A stretch of 64,000 nt of DNA from positions 12,923,001 to 12,987,000 of the forward strand of contig CM032126.1 of NCBI GenBank assembly GCA_018894105.1, written 5' to 3'. The DNA is from Jacaranda mimosifolia (Eukaryota > Streptophyta > Magnoliopsida > Lamiales > Bignoniaceae). The notes beneath the pieces are model-generated. The model searched no databases. It saw only the letters and a program-made list of their open reading frames with translations, and had not been told where the DNA came from. Shown here in pieces: positions 11,717-23,130 of the stretch; the stretch's first letter is position 1, and every line of letters starts with the position of its first letter. A program made the translations under genes and the position numbers.

Positions 11717-12542
11717 TGTAAGTGCAAATTTCTTTATCTGCAATAAATAAAATTACAAGACAAGAAAAATCATACAAATCAAGTAAAATTAAAATCTATC
11801 AGTTGTGAATTCAATCTCTAATATAATTCTCTAATTCTTTCCTTCCAAATATGATCTTAAATTTAATTAGCACCGCAAAGAACGTCTTGAGCACCGTGGA
11901 TCTCCTTAAATTTGATTTGAAGAAATAACGCTAATTCGAGGACTTTGCACCTTAATGTTGAATCAAATGCCAAAATATATAAGCTTCGCGAAGAACACCT
12001 TGAATATTATGGATCTCCTTCAATTTAATTTGAATAAAATAATGCCAATTCGAGGGTTGCGCACCTTAATATCGAATCAAACGCCATAATATTATGACCT
12101 CAGCGAAGAACGCCTTGAATACCGTGGATCTCCTTAAATTTGATTGAGAGAATTACTAGACTTCTTTTAAATTCCTCTCACTTGCTGGAATTTGTGTTGT
12201 GTGTTGAATGAGCTTTGGTCATCCCCTTTATATAGATGCTTGATAGGAGACTTTCAGATTGACTTGAACTTCTTTGATAGTTATCTATTTGATAAGATAA
12301 TATCAAATATCAAATATCTTCGATTTGATTGGTCCAAAAACGTAGACACTTCATCTTTAACACGTGTCAATATCTGATTTGAACATAAAATAAATACTAG
12401 AGTATTAATTAAAATTAACCATTTATCTTTTGAAATTAAATTTAGTAAATTCCAAAATATAAATAGAGAATTTTAAATTAATAACTAGTATATTATTTTA
12501 CACGTGTCACTTCTCAATTGGCCAAAAATTGATATGTCTACA
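11717..12542 (-). repeat. 3' LTR of the gag-only element
   Basis: An 826-bp copy with TG...CA borders. It carries a minus-strand TATA box (CTATATAAAG) at 12226-12235. The part transcribed after it contains about 2.5 direct repeats of 113-115 bp, marked by GAACGTCTTGAG, GAACACCTTGAAT and GAACGCCTTGAAT at about 11880, 11993 and 12108. Differences from the other LTR are scattered, with a small length change near 12300. Confidence 0.85.
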
Positions 12543-12739
12543 AATGCCCCCACTTCAAGACTTGGCGAAAGATATGCCAATCATCCACGAAAGAGGCAAT
12601 GCTTAAAGTATTTGAGAAGTTTTCCTTTTCTCTCAATATGTTTAGGACAAGAACATACTCCATGCATTCCTCGAGCTATATATATCCAATCAAAGGGTCA
12701 AGTCATGACATAATTCAAAGTAAACATCCTTTTGAGGAG

Positions 12740-13480
12740 GGTGCCGTACACAGTTTATACTCATGCGAGTCAGAAGAAACATACAGTTTAGGCTCAGGAG
12801 AAACATACAGTTTAGGCTCATATGTCAAAGAGCATATTTAACTTGAATAGACATTTTATACTCATGTCAAGGAGTTCACTTGAATTTGATTGACAATTTA
12901 TACTCATGTCCTGGAGTTTGACTTAATAGACAGTTTACACTCCTATCAAATGAGTACATGGAGAGAATTTGAATATTTATATAGTTTATGCTCGTACCTA
13001 AGAGCCTTATTGAAAGTTTAAGCTCATATCAAAGAGCACATGATGAGACTTTGAATATATAGATAGTTTATGCTTGTATCTAGGAGCCTTATTGAAAGCT
13101 TAAGCTCATATCAAGGAGCACATGAAGAGACTTTGAATATATAGATAGTTTATGTTCGTATCTGAGAGCCTTATTGACAATTTAAGCTCTTACCAAGGAG
13201 CACATAGGGAGACTTTGAATATTTAGATAGTTTATGCTCGTATCTAGGAACCTTATTGATAGTTTAAGCTCTTATCAAGGAGCACATGGAAAACTTTAAT
13301 TTAAAATTTTTAGATAGTTTATACTCGTCTTTAGGAGCATTTGAAATTTGAAGACTTAAGTTTTGGACTTGAAGACTTGGAAACTTAGAGACTTGAAAAT
13401 TTTAGATAGTTTATACTCTTATCTAGGAGCATTATTGATAGTTTAGGCTCATATCAAGGAGCATTTGGAATTTGAAGATG
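12740..13480. repeat. Tandem array, about 82-bp unit, in the gag-only element
   Basis: The marker ATAGTTTATGCTCGTAT recurs at about 12981, 13063, 13145, 13227, 13314 and 13406. Spacings are 82, 82, 82, 87 and 92 bp. Each unit carries two similar half-motifs: a GTTTATGCTCGTATCTAGGA block, and a GTTTAAGCTCATATCAAGGA block before GCACA. More diverged copies extend left to about 12740. The array lies between the gag stop and the 3' LTR, the position where some plant LTR elements are known to carry tandem repeats. Confidence 0.9.
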
Positions 13481-13489
13481 AAAATTAAT

Positions 13490-14659
13490 TGCCCCCAATA
13501 TTTTCATCATCTTCGACATCACTTGAATCTTCTTGTTCATCAAAATTCATGCTCATTTCAATATTATGTACACGCGTTGCCAAATCTTCAAAGGTTTTTG
13601 GTTTGATTCCTTGAAGTATGTAGCAAAGACTCCAATGCATTCCTTAGATACACATCTCAATTGCTGAAGCCTCCGACAATTGATCTTTGTAGTTAAGACT
13701 CAAATTTCTCCAGCAATTGATGTATTCAATGACTGGCTCTTCTTTCCACTGGCGAGAGTTGGTGAGTTCAATCATGCTGACTACCCTTCGAGTGTTTTAG
13801 AAACGATTAAGGAAGTTTTGTTCTAGTTGCCCCCAATTATTAACGGAGCCTGCCTCCAAGTCAACATACCAATCAAAAGCATTGCCCTTTATTGATCGAA
13901 CAAATTGCTTAACCAAATGATCTCCATATGTTCCAGCATTATTACAAGTCTCAATGAAATGAGCCACGTGTTGCTTTGGGTTGCCTTTGCCATCAAATTG
14001 CTGAAAATTTGGGGGTTGGTAACTGATCGGCATTTTTAAGTTATCAATCCTTTGAGTATATGGCTTGGAGTAAGTCATAAACAACTTAGAACTTCCATTA
14101 AGCTTGTCTTTGATAGTCTCCATGATAAACTCCTTCAGTGGGTTGCTGGGAATTAATCCAGTGGAAACTTCTAGTTCTTTTGTTGCAGTCTTTTCATTTT
14201 CTGCTGGCTGTTTCTTTGTGGATGTTTCGCCTTCGTCTTAGGCCTCAATTTTTTTTACACCATTCAGCTTGCATCAAGATTATCCACCTTGCTCATCAAT
14301 TTAGAAATTTGAAAGTCTCGCTCTTTGACATGCTTCATGAGTCCTTCAACAATCTTCATTAAATTTGCAATTTGTTCCTCCAAGGTTGTAGCACTTGTCA
14401 CCATCGACATCGCCATGCTCAAGGAATTTGATGTTGAATGGGAAATAGGTGATGAGGATTCTTCCTTTGAGTCTCTACCATCTTTATTGATATCAATAAA
14501 ATGTGGCAACACCTTTTCCATACCAAGTGAAGGAGCCACCTCCGAAGATGATTGAAACTTATTGGACATACTTCTTGTGATGACACCAACACTTTTTGCT
14601 CCAGCACTTGAGGAATTTGAGTTAGTAATTTTCAATGCAACAGTCTTGCTGGCAGCCAT
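13490..14659 (-). pseudogene. Gag of the gag-only LTR element, frameshifted
   Basis: The minus-strand frame starts at Met 14659 (MAASKTVALKITNSN). It runs through a Ser-rich part and a predicted coiled coil (LEEQIANLMKIVEGLMKHVK) to a stop at 14264. It resumes in another frame at 14123 with SYQPPNFQQFDGKGNPKQHV, FIETCNNAGT and RSIKGNAFDWYVDL, the Retrotrans_gag core. After a stop near 13797 further segments still read like Gag (EECIG-type repeats) down to an acidic tail near 13500. A T-run at 14248-14256 lies where the frame changes. No zinc knuckle, protease or polymerase follows. It would encode the RNA-packaging shell protein; as it stands it is broken in at least two places. Confidence 0.8.
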
Positions 14660-14728
14660 TTGATACTTCAATCTTGATGAAGGAAAGATATTAGAGGTAG
14701 AGATGGTGCTGCTGGGCGTGCCAAAATT

Positions 14729-15588
14729 TGTAAGTGCAAATTTCTTTGCCTGCAAAATAAAATTACAAGACAAGAAAAATTGTACAAATAAAACAAAATT
14801 CAAACTTATCAATTGTGAATTCAATCTCTAATCTAATCCTCCGATTCTTCCCTTCCAAATATGATCTTGAAATTTGATGAGCTCCGCAAAGAACGGCTTG
14901 AACATTGTGGATCTCCTTAAATTTGATTTGGAAAAAAATAACGCCAATTCGAGGGCTTCGCACCTTAATTTCAAATCAAACGCCAAAATATATGAGCTCC
15001 GTGAAGAATACCTTGAACGTCATGGATCTCCTTAAATTTAATTTGAATAAAATAACGTCGATTGGAGGGCTCTGCACCTTAATCTTGAATCAAATGCCAG
15101 AATATAATGAGCTCTGTGAAGAACGCCTTAAACGCTGTGAATCTCCTTAAATTTGATTGAGATAATTGTTGGACTCCTTCAAAGTTCCTCTCACTTGCTG
15201 GAATTTGTGTTGTGTGTTGAATGAGCTTTGGTCACCCCCTTTATATAGATGCTTGATTGGAGACTTCCATATTGACTTGAACTTCTTTGATAGTTGTCTA
15301 TTTGATAAAATAATATCAAATATCAAGAGATAATATCATATATCAATAGATAATATCAAGTATCTTCGATTTGATTGGTCCAAAAACGTAGACACTTTAT
15401 CTTTAACACTTGTCAATATTTGATTTGAACATAAAATAAATACTAGAGCATTAATTAAAATTAACTATTTATCTTTTGAAATTAAATTTAGTAAATTCCA
15501 AAATATTAATAGAAAATTTTAAATGAATAACTAGCATATTATTTTACACGTGTCACTTCTCAATTGGCCAAAAATTGATATGTCTACA
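14729..15588 (-). repeat. 5' LTR of the gag-only element
   Basis: An 860-bp copy, TG...CA. The TATA box on the minus strand lies near 15240-15249. It repeats the 113-115 bp internal duplications seen in the other LTR and has an extra GATAATATCA-type duplication near 15310-15360. Confidence 0.85.
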
Positions 15589-15745
15589 AAGATATCAAAT
15601 GGTAATTTGCAACCAATGTGAAGGTTATAATGTGTTGGCATCCAAGTTGATAACATGTTTAATATAAAATTGAATCATCATGAGCTCTGCATTAGTACTA
15701 TATATATAGTTCCACAATTTTCATATATGATATAAAATATATGTT

Positions 15746-16418
15746 CACTACAAGAAAACATTCCTCCACTAATAGAAAATTTATGACAAGTAGGGTTCCG
15801 TCACTGTTTGAAAGCAATTGTGATGGATTTTTGATGGATTACTAATGAATTTAAAAAATTGAGTAAAAATATATATTAGTTATGATATTTGTGACGGATA
15901 TGAAGAGTATATATTAATATAAAAGGTTCGTCACAATTTTCATAACTCTAACTATGATTCTTCGATCTGTGATGGAAATTCCATCAAAAAATTATTCTGT
16001 GATGCATTTTATTTTCGTCACAAACTAATCAGTGACAAAGCATATACTAATGGATTTAGAAATAAATCCATCACAAAATGATAGATTTCATTAAATTTAT
16101 GATAGACTTATTTTACAAATCCGTTAGCATATGCTTTGTCACTGATTAGTTTGTGACGAAAATAAAGTGCGTCACAAAATAATTTTATGACGGAATTTCC
16201 ATCACAAATCGAAGAATCATAGTTAGAGTTATAAAAATTGTGACGGAACTTTCATATCAATATATACTATTCATATCCGTCACAAATACCATAACTAATA
16301 TATATTTTTGCTCATTTTATTAAATTCGTTAGTAATCCATCACAATTATCTTCGAATTGTGATGAAACCCACTTCGTCACAAATTTTCCATTAGTGAAGG
16401 GGTGTTTTTCTTGTAGTG
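15746..16418. mobile_element. Palindromic non-autonomous CACTA (En/Spm) element
   Basis: The left end CACTACAAGAAAACATTCC and the right end TTTTTCTTGTAGTG are the conserved plant CACTA termini. The 3-bp duplication GTT flanks it (15743-15745 and 16419-16421). The element is 673 bp, and its two halves are inverted copies almost throughout, meeting near 16082. Shared blocks include ACTAATCAGTGACAAAGCAT on the left and its reverse complement at about 16125-16155. TCCGTCAC/GTGACGGA motifs recur in both arms. No coding sequence is present. Transposition would need a CACTA transposase supplied elsewhere. The transcript of either strand would fold into one long hairpin. Confidence 0.9.
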
Positions 16419-16475
16419 GTTGTCCTCGGATATATGGGTAATATTTTCTTACAAGTGTCGTTTTGTTTTTCAATA

Positions 16476-16482
<7 letters not shown>

Positions 16483-16507
<25 letters not shown>
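16483..16507. repeat. (ATT)n microsatellite
   Basis: Eight ATT units between the CACTA and hAT elements. Confidence 0.9.
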
Positions 16508-16508
<1 letters not shown>

Positions 16509-16673
16509 AGTCGTAAGAGAGTAGTTATAAAACCTTTTGAATACGTAATTTATTTAAATTTGTAAACAGCCATTTAATTTCAAACTGAAATAGCACAGTG
16601 CACAGCTAGCAATTGAATATTATTTGTACGGCCCTATTCCAAGGAAAATTGTATATTGAATTGAACTCTTACC

Positions 16674-17695
16674 TAGAGGTGTCAAAACGGCCAGCAGACC
16701 GGCCCAGCTTGCAAAAAAAATCGGCCCAACTCGACTCGTTTAATTTTTTAATATAGGTTGGGCTAGATCAGCTTGCTTGAAAACTTGTCTTGAGCTGAAA
16801 TTTTGCAACCCAGGATCAGCTCGGCCTGCGGACCGTGAAAGACCGTGGGCTAGCCCAGCTCGCGGGCTACGCCCGCTTAGCCCGCAATATTTTTTTAATT
16901 TAAATTATAATTTATAATTTATAACTTTATAAATATATAAATCAATAATTAAGAAATTTTAATTTTTAAATTATAAATTATAAATTTATAAAAATTATAA
17001 ATTATAAAAAAAAGGAAAATTGAGAAAGGTGAAAACCATATTTCCTCAATTTGAAGAAGACGATGAAGAATGGCTTGAAACCGCATCCACCATCGCATCT
17101 CAATCCGAGAGCAATTTAAATCACTTGAGTGAACGAGCGGTTTATCATTGGACATGTTTAGATGTTTAGATATTACAAAGTTGTTTATTATTTTATTTTT
17201 TTTTGTTATTATTATGTACTTTCATTTAGAGGTTTGGTCAAATTCACCTCTATGTAATTATTTTTTCTAAATTAATGATGGGTAGAGGGCTTCATGCCAA
17301 ACCCCTCACCACCTTATTTGGTGGTCTTTTTGGAAAAATATAATTGATAAAAAAAATTAATTTAAGTATAAGTTTCTAAGTTTTTATAAAAATTTAAGTG
17401 TTGTAAAATATTAAAAATCACATAAGTATAAATTATTAAGTCTTTTAAAAAAGTATAAGTGTTGAAAAAAATATTAATAATCACATAAATATAAAAACTT
17501 CAAAATTTTAAATTTATTTTCAAAAAAAAATTCGCGGGCCAACCGCGAGCCAGACCGCCTAGCTCGGCTCATATATAAACCGGCTCACCTATATAGTGGG
17601 TTGATTTTGAGTCGATTCGGACTTTTCAATTTTCAACCCGGAACCGCCATTAACCGTTTGTTAAACGAGCCGGGCAGAGCCATTTGACACCTCTA
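16674..17695. mobile_element. Non-autonomous hAT element
   Basis: The left end TAGAGGTGTCAAAACGG and the inverted right end TAGAGGTGTCAAATGGC form short terminal repeats. A perfect 8-bp duplication CTCTTACC flanks them (16666-16673 and 17696-17703), as expected for hAT. Subterminal GC-rich blocks (GGCCCAGC, GCTCGGC, GGGCTAGCC) appear at both ends. A + strand stretch at about 17020-17155 reads EEDDEEWLETASTIASQSES and then LNHLSERAVYHW. This may be a leftover of the parent transposase gene, but I cannot confirm it. Confidence 0.88.
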
Positions 17696-17703
17696 CTCTT
17701 ACC

Positions 17704-18269
17704 TTACCTTACCTGCTAGCCGCCTTGTCACTGAAAACAACTTTGAAAAGACAAAAATGAAGTCAATCGTGAATTCTATGCCATTATTTGAAGGCAGCAT
17801 AGCAATAAGTGAAGAAGACTGGAGAATGTTTGGATTGGATACATAACACAAATTTGCTCATTCTTTAATTAGGAAACCCGTTTATAGTAAACAAGGAAAT
17901 GAGCTGGTACAAGATTTTACTATGCTTTTTCTAATATTTTATTTTTTTAATTAAATATATACTATTATCAATTTAATAAAATTATAAAAGAAATTTTGTC
18001 CAAATGCACTCTTTTGAACTTTATAATTAATTATAGAAGTGTCAATTTTAATTCAAATTGGATCCTTCAACAGCTAGCTAGGTCTATAATATTACCTGTC
18101 GAGTGTGGACAGTCCAGTTAGATCATCTGTGTTATGATTTAACATGGAAGATGGAAAAAGTTAAATCAAATTTGAATTAGAAATTTTGCGTGAGAAAAGA
18201 GTGAATCGGAGAAACATTATTGATTCTCTTTTCAGAAAACACAAAAGATACCCAAAAGCCCAGTAGTGC
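17704..18269. other. Upstream region of the GGT gene
   Basis: No gene. AT-rich sequence ending in the putative core promoter. No further cis-element is claimed. Confidence 0.4.
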
Positions 18270-18270
18270 C

Positions 18271-18280
18271 CTCTATAAGT
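18271..18280 (+). promoter_or_regulatory. Candidate TATA box of the GGT gene
   Basis: CTCTATAAGT lies about 180 bp before the chosen start codon, a plausible distance given a 5' UTR that contains the microsatellite at 18348-18413. No experimental support. Confidence 0.4.
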
Positions 18281-18347
18281 ATTGCCAAGTCAGCCTCATT
18301 AGCCCTCCTCAAATAAAATACAAGACAACTCTGAATTCCAAGGACTG

Positions 18348-18373
18348 ACACACACACAAGCGCACACACACAC

Positions 18374-18413
<40 letters not shown>
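18348..18413. repeat. Compound (CA)(TA)(GA) microsatellite in the GGT 5' leader
   Basis: CA repeats, then TA repeats, then about eleven GA repeats, ending some 37 bp before the start codon at 18450. If the TATA call is right this tract is transcribed as leader. Confidence 0.9.
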
Positions 18414-18449
18414 TCAGAGAGAGGGGGGCCTTCAGGGCTGCGGAGACTT

Positions 18450-21400
18450 ATGGGACAACAGAGCTTAGAAGCTTTACTGCTAGGCAATGATGGGATTTCC
18501 AGCAGAAAGAAGGGGTGGAGCAGAGCTCTGTTGGTCATTCTTGCACTAATTGCCATAGCCTGTGAGTTTAGTTCTTGCTTTCTTCATCATTCCTTCCTTT
18601 CTTAATTTCTTTTTTTCAAATTGATCTTTTCATTTCTGTTAATTCAACCATAAGGGAAGGAGAACAAAATCAACAGTCTTTGTTGTTCTAGCGGAGTATC
18701 AGAGTCTGTCAGATGGAGAAACAGATTATGGGGTTCTTCAGATATCAAGAATTTATTCTGTAAATTCTAAAGAATGTAATCTTTGCTGGATTGTTGCACC
18801 TCCCTACCGACAAATTTCAAGAAAGTCCAATGAATTTTAGTGAAAAATCTTTACGAATTATCTTTTTACAAAATTTCAAGAAAATCCAATTGAATCGGCA
18901 CATTGGTTCTTGGCAGTGAAAGCCTCAGAAAGAGGAATAATCTGATAAAGGTAAGGAAACTAATGTTTGCTTCCACCAAAGTATCAGTAAAACAAGGATA
19001 AAAGGCGACTCCTGATCAAATTCATAGCCTTCCAGGAAAAGAAATGTTGAAATAAACTGGAAGAAAATGAACAGGAAAGTACCTTGTTCGGTAATTTTTC
19101 CTACATCTCTGAACATAGAAGCTCACAGGACTAGACAATTCTCCTTCGAATTTGGTTCACTATAATCGTGCCACATGTATATATTGCTGAGCCAGGAAAT
19201 CAATTCAGTTGAATCATAACATAACTATGTAACAAAACCAATGTCACTAGATGGGCTGTAGGGGCATAATCTTTTAGGTTGTCAACTGTATTGATTCTTG
19301 ACACTGAATGTTAAGTTATTTGCTGTGAATTTATTTCCAGGCCTTGCTCTAAGAGAAAACTTGAACTTATGGGAGAAGAGAGATGATCACGAGTCAAATG
19401 GCAGATTGTGGATTAGTAACAGTGACATTGTTGAGTCACAGCAAGCAGTCGTTGCTGCTGATGATGGGCGATGCTCAGAAATTGGTGTGGCCATGCTTGA
19501 AAAAGGTGGGCATGCTGTTGATGCTGCCGTCGCAACTGCAGTGTGCCTTGGTGTTGTTAGTCCAATGTCGAGTGGGATAGGAGGTGGAGGTTTTATGGTT
19601 GTTCGTTCTTCATCGGGTTCAGGTGCCCTAGCAATTGACATGAGGGAGACTGCTCCAGCAGCTGCTTCAGAGGTCCATGGTTTTTCTTTTTTTCAAACTT
19701 AGCAATTTTAGAACTTTATAACAATAAAGTAGTCTCAGTGGAAAATTTATACCTTGGGGATTAGACTATTTATGATATGGAATGATGAGCATAGTTTGCT
19801 CGACTCTATATCCCACTCCTTAATGATGCTATATCTTTTCTTCATGTAGAACATGTATGAGGACAATGCAGAAGCCAAGTCTCTCGGAGCATTGTCAACA
19901 GGTGTTCCTGGTGAGATAGCTGGACTTCATGTTGCCTGGTTGAAATTTGGGCAGTTGCCCTGGAGCACATTGTTTGAACCCGCCATTAAACTTGCAAAAG
20001 AAGGGTTTACAGTCAGTCCTTACCTTGGTAGAAATATTGCCAGACAAGCAAAAAAGATAATGAATGATCCTGGCTTAAGCAAAATTTATGCACCAAATGG
20101 TAAACTGTTAAAAGCCGGTGATACATGCTACAATGTGGAACTTGGGAACAGCTTAGATGCAGTAGCAGAACAAGGACCTCAAGCCTTCTATAATGGAACA
20201 GTTGGTGAAAGACTGATTAAAGATATGAGAAAAGCAGGTGGAATTTTGACCATGGAGGATTTGAGAAACTACGCAGTAAGAGTTACAAATGCCCTCTCGG
20301 TAAATGTTATGGGATATGAGATCTTAGGAATGCCGCCTCCGTCAAGTGGAACAGTCGGGCTTTCCTTGGTGGGTGTTCTACTCCATTTGACCTAGAAATA
20401 GTAGGTGGTATCTGGGATTTTGAACAGATTAAAATACTGCAAGTGCAAAATATCAGATAGTAATTGATCAAAACTTCACATCCTGTCCACAATTGCAGAA
20501 CTTTAGCAAGTCCATCTTGCTAGTTTTATCATTTCTCATTGTGTTCATCTGATGCATTGCTGAAGCTTCTGAGTGTATATTGATTACCATTTGTTCATTG
20601 ATGAATCACAGGTTCTCAATATTTTAGATAGTTATGGAAGTCCAGATGCTGCAAGAGGTCCTTTAGGCTTGCATCGTCTGATTGAAGCACTGAAACACAT
20701 GTTTGCCATCAGAATGAACCTGGGAGATCCAGATTTTGAAAATATCAGTCAAGTTGTATCCAACATGCTCTCCCCTTCTTTTGCAAAGATCATCCAAGAG
20801 AGGATATTGGACAACACTACTTTCCCTCCTGAATACTATATGCCCAGGTCTAATTTTGTAACATCCTCACAATCTGATCATTTCCTAATATTGAAATGAT
20901 TGTAAAGGTTTTTCTAATTACCAGGTGGAGTCAGCTTATGGATCATGGAACTAGTCATTTTTGTGTGGTAGATTCAGATCGAAATGCTATATCAATGACA
21001 ACCACAGTAAATTCTGCTTTTGGAAGTGGTGTGCTCTCCCCTTCCACCGGAATTATTCTCAACAACGAAATGGATGATTTCTCAATACCGACTGATAGAT
21101 CACCTGATAAGCTCCCTCCTGCTCCAACTAATTTTATTAAACCAAACAAAAGGCCCCTGTCTTCTATGACCCCAATCATCGTCCTCAAGGTATGGCAGCT
21201 TAACTAATATTTTAGACATCTTTCTCTCATTGCTGAAAATTGCATCAGAAGACTTCGCACAGAATATGGCTATTCAAAAAATATTTATAAATATTAGATG
21301 AAGTAGGTAGATAAAAGTTGGAACATAATGCAAGAAACAGCATACAATGAGTTCCCACTACTTTATGAAGTTTCTGTCTTGCTCTAATAAGTTCCTTGAA

Positions 21401-21907
21401 TCATTCATAGGACAATCAGTTAGCTGGGGCCATTGGTGGCAGTGGTGGTTTAGACATTATTCCTGCAGTGGTCCAGGTTTTCATTAACCATTTTATCTTG
21501 GGGATGGAACCTTTAGCAGCTGTTCAGAGTGCAAGAGTATACCACAGGGTACTTTAATCTTGAAACATAATACTACATAAAATCCAATCACAACTCATTT
21601 AGGAACAAGATGATGATATTGTGTCCAATATTTGCAGCTAATTCCAAATGTTGTCTCGTATGAGAACTGGACGGTCGTGGATGGAGAACACATTGAACTT
21701 TCTCAAAGGAGAAAGCAGTTCTTGAGAGAAAGGGGCCATCTACTGCAGGCTAAAGCAGGAGGAGCGATCTGCCAGCTAGTGGTTCAAAACCTTACAGACA
21801 CAATCACTGTAGGTTTGGGCCGAAAAGTGAAAAACGTCAACGTTTTTCATGGAATACTAACTGCTGTAAGTGATCCTAGGAAAGGCGGCTCACCTGCAGC
21901 AATTTGA
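18450..21907 (+). CDS. Gamma-glutamyltransferase / glutathione hydrolase, plant vacuolar type
   Basis: Exons: 18450-18561, 19341-19672, 19850-20368, 20612-20847, 20925-21189, 21411-21548 and 21638-21907. All junctions are GT-AG, and the phases join into 623 codons plus stop. The enzyme cleaves the gamma-glutamyl bond of glutathione and its S-conjugates; the family matures by self-cleavage. Residues about 24-43 (RALLVILALIAIACLAL) form one hydrophobic segment after a basic stretch, fitting the type II anchor of the vacuolar isoform rather than a cleaved signal. The substrate-binding Arg is in DMRETAPAAA (about R139). The predicted nucleophile is T409 in DHGTSHFC, with S479/S480 in PLSSMTP and the glycine loop GGSGG at about 497-501. 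Length and motifs match Arabidopsis At4g29210 (called GGT4 or GGT3). It is convergent with the AP-4 sigma gene downstream. No coding defect was seen; the assignment to the vacuole is by homology. Confidence 0.93.
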
Positions 21908-22297
21908 TGCTCCCATTTCTTGGATATGCATTATTGATTAATTTGTGCTCGAAATTTTTTTTCGTAGTATCTTCTTGTCCTGTTGCATTGTGGTCATCCT
22001 CTGTAAATATCTGTATGGCATCCATTTTCAGCAGAACGGCAGCAAGAACCGAATGAATTTGGCAGTCGAATGTAAAAAATCAATAATTTCGAAGTAGTAA
22101 ATGGTCAAAAATTATAAGTCTTGCTTGATAGTTCAAATGAGCAACAAGCACTAATGCTTCTGGAGATTTCTCATGAAGTGAGCTTTTCAATCCCAAAATA
22201 AAGTGAAAGAAATTATTTAAGTGTTGCTCTCTCTGATATCCAAGATCCCAAAAATAATAAAGAAAAAGAAAAAGAAAAAAAAGAAGAAATAGGAACC
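21908..22297. other. 3' flank of the GGT gene
   Basis: No gene. Presumably contains the GGT 3' UTR and polyadenylation region; no unambiguous AATAAA was assigned. An A/G-rich tract lies near 22255-22290. Confidence 0.4.
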
Positions 22298-22300
22298 TTA

Positions 22301-22722
22301 CAACCCGGTTGGTTTTATTTCCGAATGTCATTTTCATTTTCAGCCATTTCTAAAAGTTGGAAAGTGAGTTATGAAATAGAAATAGAAATTGAGATGTATT
22401 TGGATGAAATGTTGAAAAGTAATTATTATAATAGGTTGTAGAATTGAAAAGTAGGTTAATTTATATTTTTTATATTTAAAAAGATTTATTTTTTAAAATA
22501 TATTTATATTTTATTAATTTAAAAATAATAGTGAGTAACTTTATGTCAAATCAAATTTGAATTTGATTGATGTGTAATAAAATAATATGATAGGTTTGGA
22601 AATTGATTTTGGGAAGAAAATATGTATTTTTTCTGTAAAAAGTTGTGAAAAAATGTTTGTTTTCAATTTCTATTGCCACAAGAAAATGAAAAGGGGGCTT
22701 GGAAATGAAACCAAACACCTTG
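22301..22722. mobile_element. Tourist-like MITE downstream of GGT
   Basis: The left end CAACCCGGTTGGTTTTATTT and the inverted right end CAAGGTGTTTGGTTTCATTT are imperfect terminal repeats. TTA flanks both sides (22298-22300 and 22723-22725). It is 422 bp and non-coding. The first bases of the ends are poorly matched, so the exact border may shift by a few bases. Confidence 0.6.
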
Positions 22723-23130
22723 TTAGCTACCGAATGTGGAGCAAACTTTACCATCTCCTTCTAGAGCTTGGCAATAATGTCTATTCCTTTACCATGATCC
22801 AGAATATATTTCAGGACATAAGTTAAATTCATTTTTGTATATCGTGATTTACAGAAGCATTTGTCAACCTACAGTGAAATAATCTGTGGATTGCACAAAA
22901 TATTTTGCCAGGCTACAACATGAGGCTTTGGGACAAAGTAAGCGAATTCTCCTTGGCTCAAAATTTCTGAGACGGCTCAAGATCATGGCCAATACCAAAG
23001 GCCAAACCAACCTGCCCTTTCTGTGAATTATAACATACAAGGAGGCATTTTGATTTGCTGATCATTAAGACATTGATCACACTTAAAAAGACAGATTTGT
23101 TTCCAGAAGTTCCTAAAATTTGGAGCTTAA

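Larger units (their letters stand above)
11717..15588 (-). mobile_element. Complete gag-only LTR retrotransposon (Ty3/gypsy related)
   Basis: Two direct LTRs (11717-12542 and 14729-15588) with TG...CA ends enclose 2.2 kb. The perfect 5-bp duplication AAGAT flanks the whole (11712-11716 and 15589-15593). On the minus strand the 5' LTR is the right copy. A primer-site-like TTTGGCACGCCCAG follows it after 2-3 bases, and a purine tract AAGTGGGGGCAT precedes the left LTR. The only protein is Gag; there is no room for protease, reverse transcriptase or integrase. This matches the described plant class of terminal-repeat retrotransposons with only a Gag domain. It depended on another element's enzymes to move. 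Confidence 0.85.

Noticed and set aside
19387..19641. Open frame antisense to GGT exon 2
   Set aside because: Shadow of a conserved coding exon; no family similarity or independent start context.
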